A stretch of 64,000 bases of DNA. It comes from Isoetes taiwanensis. Its lineage: Eukaryota; Streptophyta; Lycopodiopsida; Isoetales; Isoetaceae. The number at the start of each line of letters is the position of its first letter. The stretch's first letter is position 1. The stretch lies in contig JAJEKV010000013.1 in assembly GCA_021234155.1 (NCBI GenBank), positions 5,462,775 through 5,526,774 of the forward strand. Reading direction: 5' to 3'. This document shows, piece after piece, positions 11,501-23,699 of the stretch. Under the pieces are notes generated by a model. The model was not told the DNA's origin. It was given only the letters and a program-made list of their open reading frames with translations, and ran no database searches. The position numbers were made by a program, and so were the translations under genes.

Positions 11501-11899
11501 ATTTTAAGATGTTGTTGGGTTCCGTGCCAAAGGGAATGCCGCATCTTACGCCGCATGCAGCGTTCCCTTCTAATTTCCATCCCCCCTTGCGGGACGCAGG
11601 CTGGCCAAATTGAATGCCAGAAATTCCCAGATCTCGAAGAAAGGCAGGCGCCAGAATTGAATGAGATAGATAGAATGGCAAATTTGAATTGCCAGGCCTA
11701 TACAAAATTGCTCCTCCATTCCATCTTGGCGCCTCAGTCTCATTTCCGGCACCTCAGCTCTCATTTCCGCCTCAGCTCTCATTTCCGGCAAAGGTGAGCT
11801 ATTCTTCCTTTTCGTTTCCTTTTCTTCCATTCTTTCCATACTTCTAGGTGATACATCTGTATAAAGTATCTTGAACATTGATTTTAGTTGTTGCTGCAG

Positions 11900-12760
11900 G
11901 CACTAAATGAGCTACTAGCGTATGAGCTAACCAGTGGGAAAGCAGCGGTCTTGGTTGGACATAATTGTCAGGTTAGATCTGTGTACTTGCATGAAACATG
12001 TTTTATAGTATTAGTATAAACTTAGGATAGTATGAAACATGGTTTTATAGTATTGGTTGGGAACTTGACACAGTATTTTCATAGCCAAAATATGACATCT
12101 CGGTACCAAATTTGTTATTACGGTAGCTTGAGTAGCGGGTTAGGAAATAAGGTACTTTTTCATTTCAAGTGTATTTTATGGTATTTTAACAAAGAGGATT
12201 GTGCTCATCCCTGCCACGACCAATATACCTGCTATTATGTGTGAACCGTTTGTTGGTTCTTCATGGAAATTAGAAGATAACTCAGTACTCACATCCAAGA
12301 TCTGGACTAAGCGTGAAGATATTATTGGGGCCATGGATCAAGCTGCCAAAAATGGTACAAGATTAACTTCACACTATGCTGTAGTCCTTACCAATGACTG
12401 GCAGCCTAATGGCAGAGTCTACTGTAGTACAGAACAAGAGCTGTTGAAGGATGTTCCTTGGCTAAAATTTGGTGGTTGTCTGTATTTTTTGCCAAAGATC
12501 TTTACTATTCCAGAGTTTAGACCCCTTTTAGAGGCAATGTTTCCTGATAAGATGGCACTTACATATTTGTTGAGATCTGTGATGCTTCTGCAAATTGATG
12601 TGGGAAAGGGTAGAAAAGAATTAATGATCGTACATAAAGAATCTTGAATAGATTTGTCGGCATGCAAGTAAGGTCTGAGAGGAGGCTTCACCTTTAAAGA
12701 CATGAATAGACTGATCAATTCAAGGGTTCTGACTGCGCATGGGCAAGCAGTGATGCAAAA
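11900..12760 (+). pseudogene. GT37 fucosyltransferase-like gene, frameshifted
   Basis: Plant GT37 enzymes move fucose from GDP-fucose onto galactose or arabinose in cell-wall polymers in the Golgi. A possible exon at 11,900-11,971 (AG before, GT after) is followed by a second block from about 12,085. This carries RYQICYYGSLSSGLGNK, equivalent to the family's 'KYVVW...GLGNR' donor-site motif. After a frameshift near 12,195 the frame 12,201-12,647 gives VLIPATTNIPAIMCEPFVGS (CEPF is diagnostic), then VPWLKFGGCLYFLPKIF and a 'FPDK' segment. After another shift the last motif, RFVGMQVRSERR, matches 'R.GIQVR'. At least two frameshifts and a stop at about 12,676 break it, and the N-terminal membrane anchor was not found. 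Pseudogene is likelier than a gene with assembly errors. Confidence 0.7.
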
Positions 12761-14510
12761 CCCCTAAACTCAACCCATGGCGAGGAGGGAAAGAAATCTC
12801 TCACAAGCCAATCACAAACATCTTCATGCAACTTTGATGTCTCTGAGAGAACTTTTGTCGATTACAAGAAATTGTGGACAATTTGTCTACAACACATGAA
12901 CAAGTTGACTTTGGTGTTGGCATTTATGTTATGGGAAGATATTGTGATGACCATCTATACCGTCTTCTTCAAAATCAAAGTTAATACACTACAAGGCTAA
13001 ATGTCACCATTATCACATCTGCACCTTTAAAAGTACTAATTGTACTTACATCCATCTTTGTATTCTCTTCACTAAGTTATAACTCATTTTAGCTCCGGTC
13101 TGAGAAGTTCCACTTAACTAGGGGTTTTCCCGGTGGAAGTTTCTATTCCTATAAGGTAATTCTTCCATTCGATCTTCCTCTTTGGACCATGATAGACATC
13201 TTGGGACACTCAAAGTCAATTTCTCATTAATCTTGATTCCTTGGAATATGCATTGAAAAGATAGGCCCACCTTGAGAAATAGCGATGGCGGTCGCGAGAA
13301 CCACAGCATGCATATGCTCATGTATCATTGAATCCCTTCTGCAGTAGCTATAGTTCATAGCTCTAATTGGCATGAGATACAACAATTACATAGCGGTAAT
13401 CACTGTATAGCGGCAGAAGCCTTCCATTTTATGTGTTAAAGTGAGCCTGTCAGTATCTTTAATCATGCTATTCATGTTCCATGTTCCTCTCATGTTCCCT
13501 TATTTTCATGTTTTTCCAAATTTCTTTACCCATTTTCAGCATCAAGCATTGTTCTACTGCAGCAATATATTTCTGATTAGACAATCAACTAGGTATGCAT
13601 TTGGTTTCCCTATATGCCAATCTTTTAACAATATGTAATCAAAGGCAAGTTATTTGTTAAGTTATCATTCTTATCTTGAATTTCCATACTTCCATCATTT
13701 ACAAAAGCTCACAAAATGTTTTCAAGCCTACAAATCTTGATCAGATCTATTGATTTGCATTAGGTGTAAGTAACCAAGGAAGGCATAGTCGGTGATTCGG
13801 TTTCTTTTGTAAGGTTAGTTGACATGTTTTTTTTTTTTTTTTATTGTTTTATGTTGGAAAGGGTAGATCTGTAAGGGTTTAGAGTAGAATGCCATGTTGT
13901 GCTTTCCATATTGAGTCGAAAGGTTGCTTTTTTTTTTCTCATATAAAAGTCAATTAAACTTGCCTTTAAGTTGTCCTCTACCATACTGCGTGTCCATGCA
14001 GTCCTTGCCTAAACTTGCGCTAATTTATTTTTCTATTGTCATGTAGATGGTGCAAATTTTGGTGCCATGGTATGCTTTTGGCGACCATGTTGCGAATGTT
14101 TGATTCGGAAGGAGGTGCATGTTAGTCGCATCTCCTTAAAAATCAAAGCCTTGGGGTGCGTGGTATGAGTGCCAACCTTGGAAGCCATGTCCAAAATGTG
14201 TACATGAGTTGATAAGTGTTGACATTGAAAACTTATTGTCAAGCTTGAGAAATTCTATAGCCAAAGCAATTTCGTGGAAGTGAGGAAGGTCAAAGAAGTC
14301 ATTGACGAGATGTTGTTTGTACTGAGGAATGGCGAAGATGGTTGGGAGAATAACATGGGTTGAGAGCATAGTGCAGTGCGTGTTTTCATTTCTGTAGATA
14401 GGCCTTTTGAAAATGCTGTTGTAGCACTTTTTTTATGATACAAGAGCATTGCCTTACAATACTCTTTTTTGTACTTCATGAAAGTTATAAGGTACATTCC
14501 TTATGTACCT
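12760..14510. other. No recognisable gene
   Basis: AT-rich with short T runs at 13,826 and 13,930. Two minus-strand frames at 14.1-14.5 kb are faintly reminiscent of pentatricopeptide proteins, but I could not find a consistent 35-residue periodicity. Confidence 0.3.
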
Positions 14511-14520
14511 TTTTGATGTA

Positions 14521-14525
<5 letters not shown>
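14511..14525 (+). repeat. Target-site duplication, 3' side of the 6.6-kb LINE
   Basis: TTTTGATGTAATCCT here is repeated exactly at 21,136-21,150 and brackets the minus-strand LINE. Confidence 0.9.
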
Positions 14526-14564
<39 letters not shown>

Positions 14565-14918
14565 TAAGAGTGTGTGTTTTTTTTATTAATAATAATAATA
14601 AAGATACAGAGAGTCCCCAATGGGACAAATAGGAAGCATTAGGGCTATTATATGGGTTCTCTATGCATCATGATGTGCGTACTAAAGGAAGTCCTATTCC
14701 ACGGCAACATAATGGTAGAGACCCTATACAGTCGATTACTCAGGTTGCTTTCTCCACTAAACTCAAATTGTTCCACCATTAGACCTATCATGAAGGTCTA
14801 GGTCCTCGAAACTCATCCAATGGCACTTGAAGTAGTTATAAAATCCTTCAATCTTACCAATTCATCCAATCCCTTATTATAGCTCATCCCCATCTTCGGT
14901 GGTGGGACAATGCCATTA

Positions 14919-17141
14919 AAAGCAACTTCCTTATTAAAAGACTCTTAAGTTTCTCAATGGAGATAGATTGCCCCCCAAAGTGACATCGCCGCCGATGTCT
15001 CCATATAATCGAGCCAAACTAACCGGGGAGGCTTCAATACAATCTACATGAGAGACCATAACAACATTTGGCCATCCAAGTTGATGCGTGTCACGGAGTC
15101 TCACAACAGGCATACCCAATACGAACTCAATAATTCTTGGGCGAGAAGAAGAGATGTGAAAGAGATTAAGCTAGCACGGCACCCAAGAGGACATAAGTGC
15201 GAAGACACAATTCCTCTATGGACCAGCTTCACTTTAGTGTTGAGACCTCCTTGGAGGGCCTCCCATCTAAAAATTGTATTCTCCTAGAGCATAAGGTTTT
15301 CAGGGAGTTTGCTAAGAGGAGCTTAGCCTTTTGATCCACTCACTTCAAGCCTAGCCTCTGCTTTAAGAGGGAGTCATCACAAAGGGCCCGATATATACTA
15401 GCAACATTGTATGTCTCCTTACACTTGCGGGACCACTTTTCCTCGGGACCCGGTGAACCACGAGAAAGCTTAACATTACCTAGAATTTTCCGTAGTATCT
15501 TTCTATCACCCTCCCACGCCCTTTGCACTTTGAGTCTAAATTCCATCCAAGAGATCCGCTATCGTTTTCCCAAAGATCTTTGCAATTTTAAGATCCCATG
15601 GTCTCGCCATTTCTTAAAGATCACGAGGATGAACTAATGCCAAAGGGACGTCCATTCTCTTCCCATACATGAGTATTCCAAAATATCTTGACTTTCCCGA
15701 CCTCTCGGGGTATAGTCATGGGGGAGCATCTTTGTTTGCACCTCCCTCCAAAATGCATGAAGAATCGCCTCATGGTAGGGAAGTGCGAGGACCACCTTAA
15801 AGTTACAAAAAGGCTCCTAGTTCATCCCTAGGAAGGGATGGTTTACCTGAATCTTGCACAAATCAAACCCGATTAACAACAAATGCGGGCTTGAGGAGAT
15901 GTATCCCCTTGTAAAACTTCGCCCGGACAAATCTAAACTGCGAGGCTTGAGCTGCGTGAAAGGGTCCTTACATCAATCCCTCCATCCCTTTTATCCCACC
16001 CATAGCTTCGGACCAAGCAACGTTAGCCATACCCCCAAATAAACTTTCTAATGATAACCATTTGATTATATATTCCTTTACGGGCTACCCGTTAGCGGCG
16101 AGGAATATATGTGAGCTTCGAAACGGCATTAGCAATTGTTACTCTTCACATATAGATAATCCTTTAGAGGACCATAGCCAACCTTTTTTCTAAGTTTGTC
16201 TAAAATAGGAGCCCGGAGACCCTTCATATTATCGAGAGCGAGAAAGGGGAACCCAATAGCTTTGTTTCCCTATGACCCGAGCGGGAAGCCCAAACCATTA
16301 TACGAGGGTCAATATCTCCCTCTAAAGCCCATAAAAGCGGTACATTTGGTGGCATTTAGGCCTATGCACGATATAACCTCAAAAGCAATCAGTATCTCAC
16401 GAAAAGGAATGGAAGGCGCCATCGTCATACACGAGGAACATAAAGGTGTCATCCATATTGCATGATTGTGAGTTTTTTTCGCTTGATTCGGTAAAACTAG
16501 ACCGTTGATGCCCCCTTCAATACTTTGAGATTAACCATCCTTGTGAGAAGGTTGGCCATAATTAGAAAAAGGTATGGGGCAAGCGGGCATACACTGATAC
16601 CCTTCTTGAGGTCAAAGAGACCGGAAAGGTTCACCATTAACCAAGGCAGTCTGAGAGGCAAATTTGTTCATTCCCATTGAGATGTCGATGAAGCGCTTAT
16701 TGAAACCCATGTGGCTCATCACTTCTCATGAGCCATCCCACCTAAAGGGAATCATAGGCCTTTCTAAAATCCATCTTAACAAGTACACAATTTTTGCGTG
16801 TAGATGCACCAATGCATACCTTCTCTAGCAGCTAGGTAATTGTCCAAAATATATCTACCTGGCGGAAAAGCTGATTGCTCCTTCCAATAACCACTGTTCA
16901 AGATAGGCTTAAGGCGGTTGGCGATGCCTTTCATGATTACCTTATATAAGACATTTGTTAGAGCAATGGGGCGCCACTCCCCAAGTGATTGAGGTCTAGA
17001 GACTTTTGGGACCAAGGTGATGAATCCTGGCGCTAGAGTTGGATGTAGCTTGCAAGAGGACCAAGCCCCCAAAGCAGCCTCCACAAAGTCTGGTCCAAGA
17101 GGCGTCCCAAAACTCCACAAAAAATTCAGGAGGGAAGCCAT
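14919..17141 (-). pseudogene. LINE reverse transcriptase domain, decayed
   Basis: The intact stretch 17,141-16,776 covers the N-terminal RT blocks: FITLVPK, then GEWRPIALTNVLYKVIMK, then IANRLKPIL and EQSAFPPGRYILDN. These are fingers motifs of non-LTR RTs. The catalytic box is at about 16,465-16,436 in another frame as MDDTFMFL, corresponding to FADDTLLF; the change of the first two residues would impair activity. FGLPARVIGK near 16,300 fits the 'YLGLPLG' block after the palm. Frames change repeatedly below this point. It acts, in intact copies, in target-primed reverse transcription. Confidence 0.75.
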
Positions 17142-17473
17142 CGGGGGCGGGGGACTTACCGAAGCGGAAGAGCTTAGTACTTTAAATATCTCCTCTTAGG
17201 TGGTAGCGGTGAGTGTGGTTGTCATCTGCGGTAATCTTATGTGCCCAATCAATGCAGCCCAACCAAAGAGATTTGGGATTGATAAGAGGATGGGAGATTA
17301 TGCACTTTGAATTGAGCACAAAAAGCTGTCCCGAATAAGCGCCTTGATAGCCCGGGATCGAAAAGTATATTTTTGCCGGTTATCTTTAATTGAAGTAATA
17401 CTATTCTCTTTAATCATTTGCCATTCTAAAAACACTTAGAGTTTTCATGATCGACTCTCATTACCACTTTGTT

Positions 17474-18300
17474 TTAAAACGAACCATGACCCCTAGCTTC
17501 CTCCTCCTCAATAGCTTTGGCTTTTGTTTCCAGTTCCTCCTCTAAGGATTGTTTGTCTGTTATGGGGATCAAATGCGAGATCTGTAGTGGATTGCCCTTA
17601 GGCGGTTGTACCGCGACATTTTTTTTTTCTTTCTTGAATTTCAAGCATTCCTCCTTGCCCCATTTCTTGATCCACATCTTCATAAAGACTGATCTTTTTA
17701 ATCCAAGCCTTCATGGAAGGTAGGCATTCATTATTAGTTAGAGAAGCGGGAAAGTCCTAAAAGGTGCAGAATGCCTCCTTCCCTAATAGGGAGGTATTGA
17801 ACTTGAAAGGCACATTCCCTCCTCTTCTTTTAGTAGGGATGCTCTCAACACTAACTTTTGTGGCACATGGTGCGAATGAGAGAACGCATAAATCTCCTTC
17901 AACATAACATCTGTCCATGAAGGAGGCTGTCCTATTAGCCATGTAGAACCTGTCAAGTGGCGGTATACTCTGTCATGCCTTTTTGTTTTGACTAGACGAG
18001 GAAAATGCAGTTAGGTAGGAGAATTAGGGAGAAGCCAGCGCTATTTAGAAGTGAGTTCCGTAACTTCCTCCTCTTGGCAACAAATTCTGTGCAGCCAATT
18101 TTTTGATCCCGCCCATGCTGTCATGATAGTCCCCTCCAAGGATCAATTTTTCAACTCCAAAACCACGATGAGTTATCCTAGAGCTCATTCTATGCGGTAA
18201 TTTTGATCCCATACATGTCATATTGAGATCCCTCAAGGATCAATTTTCAGCTCCAAGGCGATGGAGTTATCTGAGCTCAATCTCTCTCCACATATTTGCC
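17474..18300 (-). pseudogene. LINE endonuclease and linker, decayed
   Basis: The minus frame 18,236-18,045 includes LILGGDYHDSMGG, equivalent to the 'GDFN' motif of APE-type LINE endonucleases, which nick target DNA. 17,942-17,757 ends in FKFNTSLLGKEAFCTF, the 'FKFE..WL....F' segment that follows the endonuclease in plant LINE ORF2. 17,683-17,474 (WIKKWGKEE...) is the lysine/glutamate-rich linker before the RT. Frameshifts separate all three pieces. Confidence 0.65.
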
Positions 18301-18824
18301 TTTCTGGGTATATTGACATAAATGTTGATAGGCCCCATACAATTATTTGTTTCAAAATTACAACACATCTACCACCACTTCCCCGCATATTGATACTTTT
18401 TGGACTTGTCCTTCCATGAATCTGAGGTGCCTCCTTTAGTTCCTTGTTGCTTCAACTAAAGGAGGAGTAATTACCTCCAATCCAAGCTGCCAATGGACAC
18501 GGCCTCAAAGTTTGGAAGTCTATGCTCCTGAAGAAGGATGACATCCGCCTTCATAAGAACCTAATAAATTTACTAACACTCAGGCCGCTTAGAACACCCT
18601 TGATGCCACATAAATTCCATGAGGAGCCAATAATCATGAATTGGAAGTTGTGGAGCGACCCGGTATACCATTGTCATCCGTGAAATTGCTAAAGGAAGGA
18701 AATTCGAAGCTTTCTTCCTTTTCATCTCACACGAGTTATGGACTCATATTTGCATCCGACATTTTTCTTACCAAGTAGAGCAAATGGATTCTAGCATCTC
18801 CGTCAGCTATTGTATGTTGTTTCA

Positions 18825-21109
18825 TTATCTGCCCGATTGGAGTTGCCTTTTATGATTCGAGCGGTTCAAGAAGCTTGCTCCTCGAGTATCTTGGTTATCA
18901 GAGCACGCGAGAGCCCCCTTCTCCCGATGAAAACCCTGCGATATATTTAGGCAGTGACATTGGTTGTGGAGATACGCACATTTTGAATTCACCATATCAT
19001 GAGAGCCTCTGGATTTCACGGCCAAATTTCTAGCTCTTATACCATGTTTGAAGCCACCACTTGCCATTGAGTCTCCCCACCCAGAGCGTCCACTTTAGAG
19101 AATGGCACACTTGGGAGTCGGCGTTTACCGAACTTTTAGTAGGATGAAGAAGGGGGTAGCAAAGTGCTTGGGGCCCGAGTAAATGGGGAGTAATGTAACA
19201 CGGAGGAACATGTGTCCCTTGAGGGGCTTCCTCACGTGTATGGATCTTCGGACACATGCATGTTCTGCATCATTGCCCACCAGGAGCATTTTGATCATTG
19301 GCGTTTGCACGGCTTGGTTTGATCACATCTTCTAGTTCCATTTAGAGACATCCTCCTTATATCCGAAAACCATTTAAGAGCTTGAGTAAAAACTTAAAGC
19401 AACGCTTCTCACTTTTCCACAGTCCACTCCTTTGGGGATCGCGTGTTGAACATGAGTAAGCGGCGATTCTAGGTGGCGATAGAGTAGAGATACATATGAG
19501 CCTGGCGATGGCAATAGACTTCGGGAACTTTCGGGACCAAGTAAGGTGCACGGTGGAAGGAATGCTCTCAATTTTCAAACCAGCGAGAGTTTTGATAAGC
19601 GGAAAGCTTAATGAGGGAGAAAGCTGGCGTGTAGAAACTGGCTGATACAAAATGAAGCCTCCTGCAAATGGGTCTGCTTTGCCGCGGGCAACTAGTCTAT
19701 CCGGTACTTCAGCTGTCAAACATGATGAGAAAAAGTTGTTACCCGATTAACATACAGCGATTGATGTTGGGGCAAACCTAACACCTCTTGAATTGGTATT
19801 AGCCATGAGTTTAACTGCTTGAGGTCGAGAGCCCGTTAAAAGCCACTCTTTTGGCCAGCGAGATCAAAATTTCCATATACCTTTTGTGCATCTAAGTGAT
19901 CAATTTCAGCCAGCGGGAAATTATCTTACGTATGCACATTAGTGCCATTGACCAATCGGGCTCATTATTAAACAGTTCTTGCCCGGGGATTAAAGGCGAG
20001 ACCCAACTACGTAATGCTTGGAGCCTCAGAGTGACTCTTATACGTTAGTAGCATGGGTTTGCTTTTGAATCCACTCAGAATCTCGGCTTGTTCACTATTC
20101 TCAGCGAATCCACTGTCCATTCAAAGGCTGCATCCTTTGGATGATTCACCTGTTTGTGTAAGATTCCCTTGGCTAGCATCCATTCCCATCATTATGATGC
20201 TCGATCGATATGTTTTCCCTGTTCTTTGCCTGCTTTCTAGAGATGAATAATCAACCCGGTTTCTTTTCTTGTTTAGTTCGGTTTCTAGTTCTTCCATAGG
20301 TGAAGCTTCCTATGGATGGTCGACTGCTAGATTGTATGGGTATTCCACTGTCCACTATTTCGCCTCCACATTACCGCCCTAACATTGCATCTTTCAACTT
20401 ATGGATAACTTTCAGATGTATGGCTTGCAGCAGCAGCGGATCTTCCCCTCCAGGTTGCTTTACCTACTCCATTTGTATTGTGTTGAATGGTCTCTATTAT
20501 GTAGGCCGGAAGGGCGAGGAGCCTAGATTTATATCGAGGGCAGGTTTAAGGAGATGACTTGCGTGGCGAGAGCCCCAATTCTTTGGATCGAGTTGATGAG
20601 GCCCATCTTACGAGGGCGATTTTCGGCCTGAAGACCATCTGAACTAGCGGTAGTGGTGGAAGGCCATGGAGCCAGTTATTAACTCCACTGGATCGAACCG
20701 AGGTGGTTTCTACAGCCGCCCAGGCTAGTTCTCTTTGCCGCTTTGACGCATCATATTCAGCGCACCTAGTTCTTGACAATCAATCTTTTCCGGGATACTA
20801 TTATTGCTTCCAGCACGCGCTGCGGGCTGTCGTCGAGGCTGCGCTGGCATTGTGAAGGGCCAGTTCTTCCTTCTTCCTCCATTATTGTCTCTTTACGTCG
20901 CCGGAACTTTTGTTTAATACGGAGCTCATTCTTCGATTCCATCGATCTCTCGGGAAGATGGGGCTTTTGCCATATTGCCTGCAATGCTGACTTTGAATCG
21001 ATCTTTGAAGTGATTCATGGAGGCCTACGGGCCCCTCGATTACGCATCTACTGGCGGCTGCCAGCGACAGCGTGACGCCGTCCACTAGCGCTGCGCCCGC
21101 GGTGATCAA
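18825..21109 (-). pseudogene. LINE ORF1 region, decayed
   Basis: The minus frame 19,719-19,357 carries LIKTLAGLKIESIPSTVHL and IAIARLICIS, which resemble the DUF4283-type nucleic-acid-binding region of plant LINE ORF1 proteins ('ARICVE' core). Further upstream, 20,984-20,766 and 20,779-20,546 are charged, low-identity frames. At the 5' end a frame starts with MDADVDHRGRSASG at about 21,123, only 12 bases from the element boundary, which would suit the ORF1 start. Downstream frames at 19,310-19,030 lie where the family's zinc-knuckle or 'YGPW' segment would fall but are too decayed to confirm. Confidence 0.5.
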
Positions 21110-21135
21110 CGTCGGCGTCCATCAACCAACCAACC

Positions 21136-21150
21136 TTTTGATGTAATCCT
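21136..21150 (+). repeat. Target-site duplication, 5' side of the 6.6-kb LINE
   Basis: TTTTGATGTAATCCT, identical to 14,511-14,525. Confidence 0.9.
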
Positions 21151-22375
21151 ATAACATGGTCAATGGATAAAAACATCTATTTATTATACTCCTCATTTTA
21201 TATTTTTCCTTTACTTGAACTTCAAGATTTCCTCTTTTTGGCGTTATTTGGTACATGATTCTCAAAGATGTGTTCATGAAGAGTAAAACAAATAGTTTCC
21301 CTTCTTAATTAGCAAACTATTGTTGGTATGGAGGTATAATGGTAGCAGGAACTCTATACACTTTTGTGTGTTTTATTATTTGTCTAGATGGCTATTATAT
21401 CCACCTATTTAGGGTGGTGACATTCCATGTACTAAGCGAAGATCCTTTTGGATTCCGACGTGATAGGAGGGTCATTTGTTAGGTGGATTTTATGACCTCC
21501 CTAGGTTGTAAATTTAGTTTCATGGTAACATGGAGCGATGAGCATGTTGAGGTCCTTCCTACCCGGTATAATTTACTTTCATCAATCCTCTAAGATTCTT
21601 TTAGGGATTTATATTAATTTGATGGGCGTTTGTGACTCTCTAGAGTTTTAAGTTTGGATTCGTCTTTGGCATAAGGCACATAGTATATTCGAGGAGTCTT
21701 TACGGTCTCTAATTATTTTAGGAATTTAGATTACTTTTGTCAACCCTAAATGTCTTCATGTAATATTATTGATTTATGTTATTATTTTAGATACAAAAGA
21801 TATGTGGATGTAAAGTTTTGCGCTTACTTGACCCATATACGCAAATGCCCCATTGGTATCCATAACCTCATCTTTATGTTGGTATGGTGACATAAAACCA
21901 TGAGTCCTAGAACTTCTAAGATGCTTAAGGCTACAAATGTTACACAGAACAAAGAATCAAAAGTCGGCTAGGAAAGAGGCGTCGGCTGTAAGCGTAAATT
22001 AACATGGAAACGCGACGTGCTTGAGGGGAGAACATGGTTGTGGATGACCACATGCGAGGAGTTGGATCTACATATGGAGTATTGATTGCAGAAACTTGCA
22101 GCATTAACTGGATGAGTGTATATCAATGCATCAACAAGTGTGGATATTTGTGACCGTTACCCGAAGTGAAATTGTTGATGATGAAGTGTGTTGAGGTCTT
22201 CCACGGTACCGGTCCACTATGCATAGCGATCTGAGCTTGCTCAAACCCCGGATGCTACCTAAGGGTGGAACTAAATTGGAAAAGCAATTGTCGAGCCGAA
22301 GGCATGGCCAGGCTAAAACATTAGGCTGCAGAATTTGAGAGATATACCTTAATGCCTAGAAGCACAACAGTAGTT
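21151..22375. other. No recognisable gene
   Basis: No ORF above 60 codons and no clear repeat. The stretch may include the decayed N-terminal part of the Helitron protein that is recognisable from 22.4 kb, but I found no Rep (HUH) motif. Confidence 0.3.
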
Positions 22376-22379
22376 CATG

Positions 22380-23690
22380 TTTGACACCGGGGGGGAATGT
22401 GTCTATGTAACACTCTCTAGGGTAGCCAATGCGTCGCGAGGGTTGGATTGCTCTAGCGGTTGCATCTTCGGCATTGCGTGGTGTTATTGCAAGGTGGTCG
22501 AACATCTCATTCCGCGTTTCAAGATACCCATAGGGGCACATGAGCGTCTACACTTAACATTCCAAAGGCGATTCGAGAATTGGCAAGAACTCGGTATTCG
22601 ATCATGTCGGTTGATTGTATGGGCGTAATGATGCATAAGTGGACATTTGGTGATGGATGGGACACTAAGAGATGTGATGGGCAATGAGGAGACCCTTTTG
22701 GTGGGATTCCAATGCTAATGGGAGGGACTTCCGATAAATACTACGATGGTTCCTAAGGGTTAGCCTTGTATGTGGTGTAGAAAGCCTCTCCTAAAGCGTT
22801 CAATATCACGGGGCGGTGTGAGAGAATACAAACTGACAATCAACATGCGTCATGAGCGCATTGGGTTTATATGCGCCAGACAACAAACGTTGCTGACTAC
22901 TTATTAAGTATGGGAGATGGGCATGAACCAGCGTTTACGGAGAAGATATTGATATGGTGCATCTCATGAGATGATAATGGATGATTTAATTCGGGGATGT
23001 ATTTCACGATATCCAGCGGAAAGTGATTTTGGACATGGAGTGCTATATTAATAAGCCTTTGAACTATTTTGTTGATGAGATCAATATGGGTGAATCTCGA
23101 TCCTTGGAGAATGACAGTTACTTTAGTGCTGATCGAGATCATAGACCTGAATGGCCGACAAGCAGTCTATATCCCATTGAGTTTCTTAATGCACAAACTC
23201 AAGTGGTATACCGCCCACGAGCTAAACTGAAGGTGGGAATGATTGTAATGTTGTTGAGGTCTACATCATTCAAGAAGAGTACGTGCAATGGAATCACGAT
23301 TGATTATCTGTTTGGGAAGGCGTGTCATTGGCCGAGAGATAATGCTTGGGACACATGTTGGTGATCTTGTGCTCTATCATGCATTCAATTATTGCCTATC
23401 GATTCGGGTTTGCCATTTAGGTTTGAAAGGTGCAATTCCCTTCTGGTAGAGCCTTTTGCCATGACCATAAACAAGTCCCGGGGCGGACAATGCATAAGAT
23501 AGGATATATCTTCCAAAGCACATCTTCGCATGGACATTCTTGGCATTCTCAAAGGGGTACAAAATCGACAGGAATTCAGTTGCTATCAAAGACCCACCAT
23601 CCATGCCTCCGAGAAGGCATACATCGGTTTCAAGGTTCACAAGGAGCGTGGTTCACCGGATGCTTTGTGATGGAGGTAAGATGTCATGTA
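22380..23690 (+). pseudogene. Helitron Pif1-like helicase remnant
   Basis: Plant Helitron helicases are Pif1-family enzymes. Several landmarks appear in order across shifting plus frames. ALAVASSALRGV with RFKIPIG (about 22,450-22,545) matches the 'AVASSGIAA...RTAHSRFKIPI' block. SMGDG at about 22,910 fits the 'GDG' segment. NYFVDEINMGESRS (about 23,060) fits 'N..V.EIN...PGE'. YPIEFLNAQTQ and LKVGMIVMLLRS (to 23,265) fit 'YPTEFLN...LKVGAPIMLLRN'. FAMTINKSRG (about 23,455-23,485) is helicase motif V/VI. Many frameshifts and stops make it inactive. Helitron termini (5'-TC, 3' hairpin-CTRR) were not located. Confidence 0.75.
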
Positions 23691-23699
23691 TCCTCGACT

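Larger units (their letters stand above)
14526..21135 (-). mobile_element. Nearly complete LINE (L1-like), 6.6 kb
   Basis: A T35 run at 14,525-14,559 is the poly(A) tail of a minus-strand element. An identical 15-bp duplication lies just outside both ends, so both boundaries are defined. Reading from 21,135 downward: an ORF1 region (about 21.1-19.1 kb), an endonuclease (about 18.3-18.0 kb), a linker, a reverse transcriptase (about 17.2-15.6 kb) and a 3' UTR ending in (TAA)n and poly(A). The order is that of plant L1-clade LINEs, and the length matches a full element. All ORFs carry stops and frameshifts, so it cannot move by itself. The perfect 15-bp duplication beside broken ORFs suggests it was defective when inserted or that coding decay outran the flanks. 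Confidence 0.85.

Noticed and set aside
14136-14497. Pentatricopeptide-like frames on the minus strand
   Set aside because: A few residues fit, but there is no repeat periodicity and the match is not continuous in one frame.
16196-16465. 89-codon plus ORF
   Set aside because: Exactly antisense to the LINE RT around the MDDT box.
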